Assembly: GCA_022828595.1 (NCBI GenBank)
Contig: JAKGHH010000004.1
Coordinates: 55,516,422 to 55,580,421, forward strand
Direction of reading: 5' to 3'
Length of the DNA: 64,000 bases
From: Nelumbo lutea
Taxonomy: Eukaryota > Streptophyta > Magnoliopsida > Proteales > Nelumbonaceae
Shown here: positions 25,701-33,161 of the stretch, piece after piece
How positions within the stretch are numbered: position 1 is the first letter of the stretch
Layout of the letters: each line of letters starts with the position of its first letter
Translations under genes and position numbers: made by a program
The notes under the pieces: model-generated
Databases searched by the model: none
Seen by the model: only the letters and a program-made list of their open reading frames with translations
What the model was told of the DNA's origin: nothing

Positions 25701-28069
25701 TGAACTCTCTAAAGAACGAAATTTCGCTTTTACAGGATTCCATTGCCGGTGTAGAATCACAGCTTATGAAGGTATCTGTGCGGAGGGATCTTTTGGGTAG
25801 GGACTCTGCCGGACGACTCTACTGGGTTTTAGCCAAGCCTGGACAACGTTCTTGTTTGGCTGTTGACGGGAGTGCTACTGCACAACAAACACAAAGAACT
25901 GTGGAAGAGCACCCGGATCTGTTTGCAAATAATTCAATTTTGAGGTGTTCTCTTCCATTTCACAGAGGTGTCAATAGTTCAAATTCAAATGCAAATGAAT
26001 ATGATGTTTGTTTTCGGCATTCTTCGTCTTCTTGGGTTTCCTATGAATCTGATGCTGAAATTCAAGAACTCATTGGGTGGTTAAAAGCCAGTGATCCAAG
26101 AGAAAGAGAGCTGAAAGAATCCATTATACAACTGAAGAGATCAAGACCTCATGGCTCCCAGCAGTCTAGAAATCCTGTACAGGATGAGATTCATTTGACC
26201 TCATCAAAGTCCTTGGATTGTGAAAAAGTGGTGATTACTGATTGTCTTATCACTAGGGCTGCTAACATACTGGAGAAGAAGTATGGTCCTTGCTTGGAGC
26301 TAGAAACTTGTGACATGCCCAAGAAGCGTGGGAGGAGAGCAAAAGTAGCTTATGAGGAGAGAATGTACAGATGTGAGTGCCTTGAACCTGTATGGCCATC
26401 TAGACATCATTGCCTTCTGTGCCACCAGACCTTTTTCACTGTTGTGGAACTTGAAGTGCATAATGATGGAAAGTGCACCTCAGGATCATTCGCCCAAGCT
26501 AGCAATAACGAAAATGATGATCTCTATAAAGGGAAGGGGACACGTCAGGAGTGCAATGAGGAAGTAGACATATCTGAGCTATCAAAGAGTAGGAAGTTTG
26601 AAATCAATTCTAGGTTGATTAAATTTCAGAAGGGGGTAGCATGCCCATATAATATCGATGAAATCAGTAGTAAGTTTGTCACTAGAAATTCTAACAGGGA
26701 TCTGGTGCAAGAAATAGGACTTATTGGTTCAAATGGGGTTCCTTTGTTAGTCTCATCAACTTCTCCTTATCTTATTGATCCTACATTAATGTTAGTCCCT
26801 ATCCAAAAAGATGAAACTGATCCAGGTGCCAAGCCTGCAGTAAAACGGCTAGTGTTTTCACAAGAGAATGGCATTGCAGACAATGTGAACCATAATGATG
26901 GTGTATACGATCTTCCCAAAGGTTTTGCTGCCACTGGCATCAGTGAGTCACTAAAAACTGTAGGACCCACATATGAATGTATGAATCATAGAGATTCTCT
27001 ATCTTGTTTAGATAATAGAACTGCAGACCTGGAGGTTGGTCACTGCTGCATGGTTCCTGAGTCTTCATTGAGACCATTGGTGGGAAAAGTTTCTCAAATT
27101 TTAAGGCGCCTCAAAATTAACTTACTTGACATGGATGCTGCTCTTCCCGAAGAGGCCCTGAGACCTTCAAAAGGGCAATTAGCAAAGAGATGTGCCTGGC
27201 GTGCATATGTTAAGTCTGCAGAGTCCATATTTGAGGTAAATTGAATTCTTTCCTTTATTTGGTATTCCATCATTTATTATGCAATTGGAATTTAAATTGC
27301 TCATCAGATTTTGTAGACATATTTGTTATTTTCAATTTTTGATCTGTAACTAAAATGGCCTATCCATCCAACGTTACTCTGTTACTCTGCCTGCACATTT
27401 ACTAAGAAAAGTAGTTGGTGTTGACGAGAAATGATGACTAAAATGTATGTATGCATAGCAGTACTTATATATGAGGGTAGTATTCGAGATGGAATCCACC
27501 TCAGTACATCCATACATGTAACGTGGTCAGACATGACTCACATTCATGTAGACGGGGCATGACATTCAGTGGGTCCACCCTAGGGACACAGCTGGGTCGT
27601 GCATCAACTCAATTGAGTTGATGGATGCAAGAATCCAAGCTTCTCTTGCACACCATTTACCACTTACATCTTATCATCCATAGAATGTGATTTTCCAGGT
27701 TTACTTATCACTATGTATGTGCTAGGTGAGACCCATTGGACAATTATTTGTTATTCTTTTTTCTTCTCTTCTTAGTTTCTCAAGAGTTGAATGAAGTTTG
27801 AACAAAATATTGATTTATTCTTGCAGATGGTTCAAGCAACTATCATATTCGAGGACATGATTAAGACAGAGTATTTGAAGAATGATTGGTGGTATTGGTC
27901 ATCCCTATCTGCTGCCGCCAAGACCCCTACTGTTACCTCCCTTGCTCTTCGAATATACACACTGGACTCCACCATTGTTTATCAGAAGGTTCTACCCACT
28001 TTGGATCCAATAGACAATCCAAAGCCAAACAACAAACCGGGCAAGAAAAGGAAGGATGCAGAGGGTTGA
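1115..28069 (+). CDS. MBD9: MBD9-like methyl-CpG-binding-domain chromatin protein, 3' two-thirds of the gene (7 exons)
   Basis: Join of 1115-1795, 13888-14193, 19111-19443, 20840-20938, 21617-22051, 24854-27235 and 27827-28069, stop TGA at 28067-28069. Every exon is a multiple of three with AG/GT borders, giving one 1,492-residue open frame (numbered here from the first base in the window). In order: DDT-like helices (about 1-35), a conserved block rich in Gly (about 190-240), a bromodomain-like region (330-473), a C4HC3 PHD finger (518-562), WHIM-type motifs and a Cys/His cluster in the large exon, and a C-terminal aromatic block. This order and the PHD sequence match plant MBD9. Arabidopsis MBD9 is about 2,180 residues, so roughly 700 N-terminal residues with the MBD lie upstream of the window. 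Established for the family: nuclear chromatin protein affecting flowering time and branching, linked to SWR1/H2A.Z deposition and ISWI remodelers. I see no disabling mutation in the seven exons. Confidence 0.9.
2340..2995 (+). mobile_element. Decayed LINE 3' fragment (zf-RVT tail, RNase H) with A-rich tail
   Basis: Translation on + gives ADFWVVWMRRNRRIF (2460-2510), the W-x-x-W-x-x-R-N-x-R-x-F signature that follows zf-RVT in plant LINEs. It then gives GLRITVQLEIRELEIEGDSQ (2632-2695), the RNase H helix with the D of the 'E-G-D-S' motif. It ends in a (TC)n tract at 2948-2965 and an A-rich tail to about 2993. It is broken by stops and frameshifts. The 5' boundary is uncertain. Confidence 0.6.
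3271..3550. repeat. Imperfect tandem duplication, unit about 140 bp
   Basis: 3271-3410 and 3411-3550 share the order CAATTGACAGCCAA, AATAGTGGTAAAGATTAAAG, CCACCTCCTCCTCAGAGGGC, AAGTCCAAGCATTTCTT, a T-run, CCTGAGAAAAGGTAA. Differences are point changes and T-run length. The second copy's T-run adjoins the 3' end of the antisense LINE remnant to its right, and AAGTCCAAGCATTTCTT recurs at about 4034. Confidence 0.8.
3510..4330 (-). mobile_element. Decayed antisense LINE 3' fragment (RNase H)
   Basis: The - strand translation of 3610-3888 reads ARDLGLSNLTIDSDSTNTIK and ends VWIPTELNVFADGLAKPG. These are the catalytic D and the 'A-D-x-L-A-K' terminus of plant LINE RNase H. 4011-4110 (-) gives MITWKIWKERNAWTW and then NFEGNALGNPGEAGIGGVIR, the RNase H start. 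The poly(T) at about 3511-3525 is the reverse complement of its A-tail. The spacer normally found between the RN-R motif and RNase H is missing, so it is internally deleted. Confidence 0.65.
5518..6245 (+). mobile_element. Possible small retroposon flanked by near-perfect 13-bp repeats
   Basis: GGATCTGTTAGAT at 5518-5530 and GGATCTCTTAGAT at 6233-6245 flank a segment that ends in an A-run (6224-6232), the layout of a retroposed sequence with a target-site duplication. The body is Pro/Ser-rich when translated on - and has no domain I recognise. The single mismatch and lack of an identifiable source keep this tentative. Confidence 0.35.
6370..10870 (-). pseudogene. LINE ORF2: AP-endonuclease, reverse transcriptase, zf-RVT, RNase H; broken
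   Basis: Read on -: the endonuclease starts near 10860 with the LQETKL metal-site motif (10770) and has GGDFNVIR (10450), SKLDRFL and FDHCPL (10200), all expected active-site motifs. RT (8510-9328) has RSKAPGPDGF, FIALVPKK, GAFVEGRQIVDQI, DLEKAYDMVDW and LRQGDPLSP. The catalytic FADD sits at about 8465, after an in-frame stop near 8517. The thumb/linker is at 7731-8300, zf-RVT at 6956-7318 (C-x-x-R ... H-x-x-x-x-C, WTIWEERNLRIF), and RNase H ends at 6373-6621 with VKRDANGMADTLAKQG. Several frame breaks and a plastid-like insertion make it non-functional. Confidence 0.85.
9722..10137 (+). other. Composite plastid-like DNA insert (NUPT) inside the LINE
   Basis: The LINE reading frame stops after GPTPFRSEN at about 10138 and resumes with a WWSKDG segment at about 9700; the DNA between is foreign to the LINE. 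From memory, the left part (to about 9928, with CATGTCCGGTTCTGCAGTAG and ending CATCAACTATAAC) matches the 3' end of the plastid rpl16 group II intron. The right part (ACCGCGGGCCTTAGGC, CACAACATAGGCCATCGAAA, GCACGAAAGCCAGGAT) matches the plastid inverted-repeat spacer near rps12/trnV. These are not adjacent in plastid genomes, so two fragments appear joined. No alignment was run. Confidence 0.6.
12200..13500 (-). pseudogene. LINE ORF1 (nucleic-acid-binding protein), broken
   Basis: The - strand reading of 12964-13485 begins MESFVQATKWRRILQLEKKK and contains TSRGKTLLKIREDRR, EVVDWFKGFIDGLL and GGFILLTEFFGKGRKQLVCL. This spacing is that of plant LINE ORF1 proteins. 12278-12610 continues with AAKIKVAGVRLEKIPRSLDI and a W-rich segment. 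A frame break lies between the two parts. ORF1 proteins coat LINE RNA. No CCHC knuckle was located with confidence. The sequence left of this (10.9-12.2 kb) is ORF1 C-terminus and inter-ORF spacer with no clear domain. Confidence 0.6.
13888..14193 (+). CDS. MBD9: MBD9 exon 2 of window
   Basis: The acceptor TTCTCAG ends at 13887 and the donor GTGCTT starts at 14194. The exon has 102 codons, phase 0 on both sides. It continues the conserved block from the previous exon (LLAEAMKLVCGSVKSDNEIW) and includes a WAKLLEPVRKLPTNVGTRIR segment typical of MBD9 orthologs. No catalytic motif is visible. The 12-kb intron before it holds a full-length antisense LINE. Confidence 0.88.
14194..19110 (+). other. 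MBD9 intron, 4.9 kb, carrying an antisense LINE
   Basis: Phase-0 intron. 14194-15349 is AT-rich with a short (AAC)n microsatellite at about 14469-14487 and nothing else recognised. 15350-18208 is a 5'-truncated LINE with TSD. 18209-19110 is AT-rich with no feature seen. Confidence 0.75.
15350..18208 (-). mobile_element. 5'-truncated antisense LINE with 19-bp TSD
   Basis: TTTGCATTGTATGTTTGTT (15350-15368) and TTTGCATTGTATGCTTGTT (18190-18208) flank it with one mismatch. The left copy runs into a T-rich tract, the reverse complement of the 3' tail. On -, the element begins inside the RT domain (MDRSKAPGPD at about 18155). It continues through KAYDLVDWSFL (17880), LRQGDPLSPFLFT, FSDDLITF (17575), linker (16286-17161), zf-RVT (about 16300-16480) and RNase H (15540-15900, starting KLNFDGSSQGNPG). 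The RT has lost two internal segments: KDFRP jumps past the FRPISL-to-GRQ region, and GRQITDQILIANE jumps to KAYDLVDW. Confidence 0.87.
19111..19443 (+). CDS. MBD9: MBD9 exon 3 of window: first part of bromodomain-like region
   Basis: The acceptor GGGTACAG ends at 19110 and the donor GTATAT starts at 19444; 111 codons, phase 0. It encodes the N-terminal helices of a bromodomain-like fold, ending with PLDFRTIDLRLAAGAYG and FLEDVHE. These correspond to the ZA-loop/helix A 'P-hydrophobic-DF-T-I' signature and the helix B start of bromodomains. The domain continues in the next, 99-bp exon. Whether the acetyl-lysine pocket is intact cannot be judged here. Confidence 0.88.
19444..20839 (+). other. 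MBD9 intron, 1.4 kb
   Basis: AT-rich intron between the two bromodomain exons. An A-run at about 19725-19735 may mark an old retroposed fragment, but no coding motif or flanking repeat was found. Confidence 0.6.
20840..20938 (+). CDS. MBD9: MBD9 exon 4 of window (33 codons): end of bromodomain-like region
   Basis: This is a 99-bp exon between acceptor TGGCAG (ending 20839) and donor GTCTGT (20939). The codons read VLHNIRTAYGDRPDLMQLAE, then ALSRNFESLYKQE. This restores the helix B/C pattern of a bromodomain (N-x-x-x-A-Y-G ... A-x-x-L-x-x-x-F-E). It joins the flanking exons in phase 0. It is too short to stand out as an ORF and was found by following the domain. Confidence 0.85.
20939..21616 (+). 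other. MBD9 intron, 0.7 kb
   Basis: AT-rich spliceosomal intron before the PHD exon. No transposon or RNA feature was recognised. Confidence 0.7.
21617..22051 (+). CDS. MBD9: MBD9 exon 5 of window: PHD finger
   Basis: The acceptor GATACAG ends at 21616 and the donor GTTTGT starts at 22052; 145 codons. A complete C4HC3 PHD finger is encoded at 21749-21883. Its zinc ligands are Cys 518, 521, 533, 536, His 541, Cys 544, 559 and 562 of the window protein, all present. The core (LLCDTCDSEYHTYC ... GNWYCPSC) is the near-invariant MBD9 PHD. PHD fingers read histone H3 tails. The aromatic and acidic residues before the second Cys pair are compatible with H3K4 recognition, but the methyl-state preference cannot be read from sequence alone. 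Confidence 0.92.
22743..23029 (+). mobile_element. 5'-truncated LINE 3' tail with 20-bp direct repeats; absent from the duplicate copy
   Basis: AGAAATGCACAAAATATCTC occurs at 22743-22762 and 23010-23029, the second directly after an A-run. Between them is a LINE 3' end: IPQEINQTADVLAKQG is the RNase H terminus, followed by a 3' UTR. The duplicate has a single uninterrupted site (58881-58900, one mismatch), followed directly by the sequence found beyond the right repeat here. Bases next to the right repeat are rearranged. Confidence 0.75.
23100..23464 (-). mobile_element. LINE ORF1-like fragment (Lys-rich), antisense
   Basis: The - strand reading of 23117-23464 begins MAITKTRKILYTLFLDHPSP, then a Lys/Glu-rich stretch, then KRVSRKNNVHFNLGRSNNL. 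It resembles the C-terminal basic region of plant LINE ORF1 proteins. The assignment is from overall composition and the NVHFNLG-type motif. The same segment recurs at 59040-59346. Confidence 0.35.
23463..24809 (+). mobile_element. 5'-truncated LINE (+) with 22-bp TSD, itself carrying a nested LINE tail
   Basis: A 22-bp repeat with one mismatch (23463-23484 and 24788-24809, starting AACTTATTTTTTACTT) flanks a LINE whose A-tail is at about 24772-24783. It encodes VDGSRISFWQEVWCG (RT-zf linker), WEELMQNLSTVRLD, then zf-RVT remnants and LWSILTERNRRLF. At about 23780-24002 the frame is interrupted by another LINE 3' tail with an A-run (23990-24000). GGAAATTG on both sides is a candidate TSD for that nested insertion. 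Both insertions are also in the duplicate, so they predate the duplication. Confidence 0.78.
24854..27235 (+). CDS. MBD9: MBD9 large exon (794 codons): WHIM-type motifs and Cys/His cluster
   Basis: The acceptor GGTGCAG ends at 24853 and the donor GTAAAT starts at 27236; the frame is open throughout. It begins RIFLLKFLCDEVLNSAVIRE, a WHIM1-like helix. Near 25785-25845 it has LLGRDSAGRLYWVLAKPG, the 'G-x-D-R/S-x-x-x-x-Y-W' signature of WHIM2, where ISWI-partner proteins read linker DNA. A basic KKRGRR patch precedes a Cys/His cluster at 26365-26476 (C-x-C ... H-H-C-x-x-C-H ... H ... C), probably another zinc-binding module. The exon end (RRLKINLLDMDAALPEEALR, then KRCAWRAYVKSAESIFE) is WHIM3-like. 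A near-identical but frameshifted copy lies at 60724-63098. Confidence 0.92.
27236..27826 (+). other. MBD9 last intron
   Basis: A 591-bp intron with no transposon recognised. It is copied almost unchanged at 63099-63689. Confidence 0.75.
27827..28069 (+). CDS. MBD9: MBD9 terminal coding exon
   Basis: The acceptor TTCTTGCAG ends at 27826 and the stop TGA is at 28067-28069; 80 codons. The aromatic NDWWYWSSLSAAAKTPTVT segment and RIYTLDSTIVYQ complete the WHIM3-like C-terminal block. A Lys-rich tail (KPGKKRKDAEG) looks like a nuclear localisation signal. The breakpoint of the downstream partial duplication falls five bases into this exon (27831), so the duplicate lacks it. Confidence 0.88.
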   Translation: MVQATIIFEDMIKTEYLKNDWWYWSSLSAAAKTPTVTSLALRIYTLDSTIVYQKVLPTLDPIDNPKPNNKPGKKRKDAEG

Positions 28070-28580
28070 TCTTGAAAAGCTTGCATGTCTTGTTATCTGA
28101 GGACTTGAACCAAATCTAATATAATGCTCTGTGGCAATGTGAGGTGGCAGCAGGACGACCTTGTACAATGTGAAGGAAACTTCAACTTCATTGTGGTTTG
28201 TGGGTCCAAGGGTCATTGAGGATAAAGATGGAAATTGGGGAAAGTTACTCGCACTGTTGCCTCCTTTTTGTACATATAAAGCGTTCCTAACAGGCTAACA
28301 CACTAACATGGATGTTGGATCAGGAAGAATTCGTTGAAGTGAGCTTCTATGGAGGTTTGAAGAAGCATTTTGAATGAACTGCAACAGCAGTAATTCGGAC
28401 GTATTATTCCGAGGGAGGATGATGAGACCACCCCCCTAAGAGCCAGATCAACATCCACATACAAAGGGAGCCAGTGTATAAAATAAAAAGGAAAAGAAAA
28501 ATGAAGATTAGCAGATGTAATTAATATATTTCATTCTTTATATATGCTTTCTTCTCACCTCTTGTTTTTGTTCATGCTCT
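28070..28580 (+). other. Probable MBD9 3' UTR
   Basis: Follows the MBD9 stop. AT-rich with possible poly(A) signal-like AATAAA-type variants around 28480-28540. The exact end cannot be placed without transcripts. Confidence 0.45.
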
Positions 28581-28824
28581 TTTCTCCGCTTTATATGTCC
28601 CTGACGAGTAGTGTTTTTCCCAAGAATGAAAATTGGTGGTGGCAGCTATTATGCATCATCCTGTTCCTGTATTTGTTGCCAGCAAAAAGGCTTGCAGGTT
28701 CAATTGGTTAAGTAAATTCTGCGTATTGTTTGGAACTTACCTTGCTTCTTTCACATACCTCTTCTAGTTCTAATTGATTTTTCCGTTCACTATTTACCCT
28801 AACAGCAAGAGTTCTATTTATTTT

Positions 28825-30035
28825 CTAATTTCTTGCCCCTTTTATGGTGGACCTCAGCAAGTTGCCTAACACTATAGGCAATATCAGGCCTAGTAAGTGA
28901 AAGATAGATTAGTTTTCCCAAAGACGTTGATATCTGTCTTTGTTAGCTAGAGGATCATTCTTAGAGATCTTATGCTTCCAATTCTTCTCCAGTGGAGTGC
29001 TAGTTGGACGACAACCAAGCTTCCTGGTTTCATTCAACAGATCTAGGATGTATTTTCTTTGAGAAATGAAAATATCAGTTTTGCTTCTAACAATTTCCAT
29101 CCCAAGGAAATATTGAATTTTTCCAAGATCCTTAACTTTGAACTCAGATTGTAGTAGGCCCTTGAGATTTGTAATCTCATCATTGTCATCACTAGTGATT
29201 ACCATATCATCAACGTATACAATCAAGATTGATTTTTTTCCATCCCTTGATTGTTTTAATAATAGGGTTTGATTTGCCTATACTTGTGTGTATCCAAATC
29301 TTTTCATAACTGTGCTGAATCGAGTGAACCATGCCCTAGGAGATTGTTTTAACCCATATAGAGATTTTTTCAATTTACACATTGATCCTGGTTTTTCTTT
29401 GTCTTCGAAGTCAGGAGGTAGTTTCATGTAGACTTCTTAATCAAGAGTTCCAATCAAGAAAGCATTTGAAACATCCATTTGGTGCAATTTCCAATCTAAA
29501 TTGGCTACCATAGACAAGAGAACCCATATAGAGTTCAATTTTGCAACTGGTGCAAAAGATTCTTCATAGTCAAGCCTGTATGTTTGCTTATTCCCTTGAG
29601 CAACCAAACACGCATTGTATCTCTTTATTTTCCCTTCCAAGCCTACTTTCATCGTAAAAATCCACTTACACCTCACTAACTTCTTCCCTTCAGGCATGTT
29701 TACAACTTTCCATGTATTATTGTCATTTAGTGCCTTCATCTCTTCTAAAACAGTAGCATTCCATTTTGAATCTCTTAAGACATCATATATATTTGCAGGA
29801 ATTGTTACATTATCAAGTTGAGATACAAATGCCTTGTGAGTGATAGATAAACGGTAATATGACAAATGATTTGAAATTGGATGTTGAGTACAAGATCTTA
29901 CCCCCTTTCTTATAGCAATGGGAACATCTAGATCATCAATTGTAACAACACCTCTTTGTGAATCTTGTGGTGAATCCGTCATAGGTTCCGATGATTGGTT
30001 TTGCTGAGTAACATGGGGCCTCATTGAGTAAATAA
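28825..30035 (-). pseudogene. Ty1/copia reverse transcriptase fragment, decayed
   Basis: On - from 30024: a region before RT, then EEMKALNDNNTWKVVNMPEG, KWIFTMK, DYEESFAPVAK and HQMDVSNAFL (29490). After a stop at 29437 the frame continues through the GYTQV-type fingers to MIVYVDDMVITSDD (29226-29185; the catalytic YVDD is intact) and DLGKIQYFLGMEI. It ends PDIAYSVRQLAEVHHK at about 28840. Integrase, gag and LTRs were not seen. It lies just downstream of MBD9 in opposite orientation. It differs clearly from the copia remnant at 57.5-58.9 kb. Confidence 0.8.
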
Positions 30036-30056
30036 TTAGTTCACTTTGTTGTTGGA

Positions 30057-30236
30057 CTAACCATGCTTGTTAGTCAAGTTACTGTTATCTCACTGACATG
30101 GTGAGCTTTGGAGGTTTCGAAAAGTTATGATGAGTTTCAGAGAATTCATAAAAAGTGATTGTGGATTTTGAACAATTACCCTTTAACAACTATATTTATT
30201 TTCCGGATAAATCTCTTAAACTACCTTTATAGGTTA
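30057..30236 (+). repeat. Direct repeat, left copy
   Basis: About 180 bp starting CTAACCATGCTTGTTAGTC and containing GTGGATTTTGAACAATTACC. A diverged copy lies at 33584-33755 in the same orientation. Together they bracket a 3.3-kb block with tandem repeats and a fibrillin pseudo-exon. Not identified as an LTR: no TG...CA ends or primer site were seen. Confidence 0.6.
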
Positions 30237-30659
30237 TGCTTTATATCGATCGAGAGGGAAATTTCGATGAAGTTAGAAGTTCTAGTGGACTAGAGACCGA
30301 TTCGAAGAGAGTTTATGTGAGTAGTAAAGCTTTTAAAGGTAAAGCCCAGATACGAAGATGGGTATGTAAATTGGCATATTTTTCCCTCCGAGTTCCAAGA
30401 ACAATGCTGATTAGGGAAGTCTTGGGATTACTATAGCAGTGCTTTGGGCTTCTTCTTCGACTTTTAGGCCCACTTATTTGTTTTTTTAGATGTAGGTTCA
30501 AAATAAACAGCACAATCAAAAAAAAGTGAGCTTCAACTGATTTTTCTTTATATATAGGATTGGGGTGTTCTACTCGTACAAGTAGATTCCCGAGAGTAAT
30601 CCATTTTCTATTAATTATATAAATATATAATAGTTATTATAAATATTGTTAATAACTAG

Positions 30660-31433
30660 ATATTGAACCATTTGAATAGTTTTGACCATTTTTTATTTTA
30701 TTTTATTTATTTTTGTCAAAATGGTCTGATCGTTCGGTCTTCGAGTCTGTTTTAAAAACCACGATGTTATGTCTTTCGAGTGTGTGACTCATATGACCCG
30801 AAAATGGAACTGTTCTGGCCATCGGTTTTCGTGTCAACGATCCGACCGCTCAATTTGAATGGACGACCCTTTCTAACAACAAAAATTAAAAAAAAAAGGC
30901 CAAAAACCATTGAATGGGTTAACAGGTTGGTGGTTTGACCACTCGGGTCAATTGATCGTTGGACGAATTAACAGTTTTTGGCCAGGGACTGGGATTGTGG
31001 TAAAACGGAGCTGGTTGCCTTGACAGTTTCCAATTAAAAAATAAAAAAAAATGGATGGCCCATTCTGACAACAAAAACTATAGGCAAAAAATTGAGTGTG
31101 TGAGGTCCATTAAGCAATACCATACGTGTTATGTCATTTAAGCGTGTGACTCATACGACCTAAAAACGGAATCGTTTTGGCCACCAGTTTTCAAGTCGAC
31201 GGTTTGACTGTTTGGTTCGAACAGATGGCCTGTTCTGACAACAAAAATAAAAAATAAAAATAAAAAAATAACAAAAAACCATTGAATGGGTCAATGGTTC
31301 AACCGCTCGGGTAAATGGAATATACTCATGCAAGTAGATTCCCACGTGAGAGCAGCCCATTTCCATTTAATCATATACATATTGTTAGATAATTAGATAT
31401 ATATAATTATCTAATTATATAAATATATAATAG

Positions 31434-31494
<61 letters not shown>

Positions 31495-32260
31495 AATACT
31501 AGATATCGGACTGTTCGAATGGTTTTGACCGTTTTTTATTTTTTTATCAGAACAGGTAGACCGTTCAACCTTGTAACCGGACCCTTGACCAGTTTGGTCT
31601 CCGGATCGATTTTAAAAACCATGATGTTATGCCATTTGAGTGTGTGACTCATACGACCCGAAAATGGAACCGTTATGGCCACCGGTTTTTGGGTCAACGG
31701 TTCGACTGTTTGGTTCAAACGGATGGCACGTTCTGACAACAGAAGTTAAAAAAATAAAGCCAAAAACCATTGAACTGGTCAATGAGTTGACGGTTCGACC
31801 ACTTGGGTCAATGGGTTGTTGACCGATTTAACGGTTTTTAGCCAAGGACTGGGAATGGGGTAAAATGGAACTGGTTACCTGGACGGTTCCCAATTAAAAA
31901 AAAAAAAGAATGATCCATTCTAACAACAAAAATTACAAGCAAAAAATTGAGTGTGTGAGGTCCGTTAAGCAGTACCATGCGTGTTATGTCATTTGAGCAT
32001 GTGACTCATACGACTTGAAAACAAAATCGTTATGGCCATCGATTTTTGGGTCGACGGTTCGAATGGATCGTTGACCGATTCAATGATTTTTTTGCCAAGG
32101 ACATATATTAGGATAAAATGGAACCGGCTGCTTGGATGTTTCCCAATTAAAAAAAAAACAACTAAAAACCATTTTATGGGTCAACGGGTCGATGGTCCGA
32201 CCGCTCGGGTCAATGGGTCATTGACTGATTCGACAGTTTTTAGCCAAGGAATGGATCCTC
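30660..32260. repeat. Four-copy tandem repeat rich in TCGACGGTT-type motifs, with (AT)n tract
   Basis: The landmark GTGTGACTCATACGACC (or a variant) recurs at about 30783, 31145, 31641 and 32001. Spacings of about 360, 495 and 360 bp suggest a two-unit block that was duplicated. Each unit also has a CCATTGAATGGGTCAA-type and a GGTCGACGGTTCGA-type segment. A pure (AT)n tract occupies about 31438-31490. Weak open frames here are repeat read-through. Confidence 0.75.
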
Positions 32261-32723
32261 CCGAGGATGAATACGAGTGGAAAGGTAGTAAGGAGAGCGC
32301 ATCAGGGAATGGCAGTGCGACCTTGTACAATAAGCTTGGGGACATGAAGGGGAGCTTGGTTGATATTGTTTATGGTACTAATTCTGGGTTCCACGCGTAT
32401 GAAGAAGTTAGGGCGGAGGTTTTGGAATTGGTTAATCAACTAGAATCTTTGAATTCGACCCCTGCTCCCTTGGTGGCTACATCTAGACCTGTTCATGGGC
32501 CAGGCTTTTACCCTTCATTAATGAAAATTTGATAGGCCTGAGCCTGAGCCCAGCCCAACCAATGGGCCTACAACTTGGGCCCAAGCTTGGCCCTAATGAA
32601 AAACCTGAAGCCCGAGCCCGAAGCTCGATTTTGTTCGCCGATGAATGTGTTCGCGGTGATTGTGGTCTGTGAGCTAGGAGCCAACGACCTTCGATTTTAA
32701 GTTTAACAGTGATCAATTCGCAT

Positions 32724-32759
<36 letters not shown>

Positions 32760-33161
32760 TGAGGACTCACTGCCGGAGTTGTTGCACCGGTGAACGTTCA
32801 CCGCCTCGTTGGTTGTGTGGCTGCCTGAGAGTGTGAGAATGAGAAGATGAGAACCGTGGAGGATGTGGAGACTGGAGAAGAATAGTTCGGCTGGAAAAAT
32901 AAAGGAAAGAGGCAAAGAGGTTAAAAAAAGAGGGGGTCTTCAACTAGGGTTTTTAGGTTTAGTTATAGGTCGGGCCGGGCTATTTTGGCAAATCCCGAGC
33001 CCGGCTTGAATTTATTGCGGGCTGGGCTTTTGGGTCCGATGTTAAGCCTGGGGGCCCATATGCATGTTCAAGCCCGTCCGGGGGCCGGGCGGGCCCGTCA
33101 AGACACCCGGCCCATGAACAGGTCTAGTTACATCCCTTCTTGATGGAAACTAGATAATACT
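32249..33161 (+). pseudogene. Fibrillin (plastid-lipid-associated protein) pseudo-exon, split by a MITE
   Basis: 32249-32483 reads MDPPEDEYEWKG, LYNKLGDMKGSLVDIVYGTN, FHAYEEVRAEVLELVNQLES, LNSTPAPL. This is the N-terminal core of the PAP/fibrillin family, whose members sit on plastoglobules and thylakoids. The frame runs into a 643-bp element (32484-33126) and resumes after it, in frame across the target site, as TSLLDGN followed by TAG and IIL. Family members have Trp after LLDGN, so a Trp codon has probably become a stop. A good donor (GTAAGTG) follows at 33162. No other fibrillin exon was found nearby, so this is an isolated, dead gene fragment. Confidence 0.75.
32484..33126. mobile_element. 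hAT-type MITE with 8-bp TSD
   Basis: It starts TAGACCTGTTCATGGGCC and ends GGCCCATGAACAGGTCTA, so the termini are matching inverted repeats. Flanking 8-bp repeats GCTACATC (32476-32483) and GTTACATC (33127-33134) differ at one base. An 8-bp duplication with TA(G)-type ends fits the hAT superfamily. The inside is rich in GGGCC/AGCCC and has a (GA)n tract at about 32727-32756. No transposase is encoded. Confidence 0.82.

Noticed and set aside
32032..32532. Single 166-codon gene over the tandem repeat and fibrillin exon
   Set aside because: The first part reads through repeat DNA and the last part reads into the MITE; only the middle matches a protein family.
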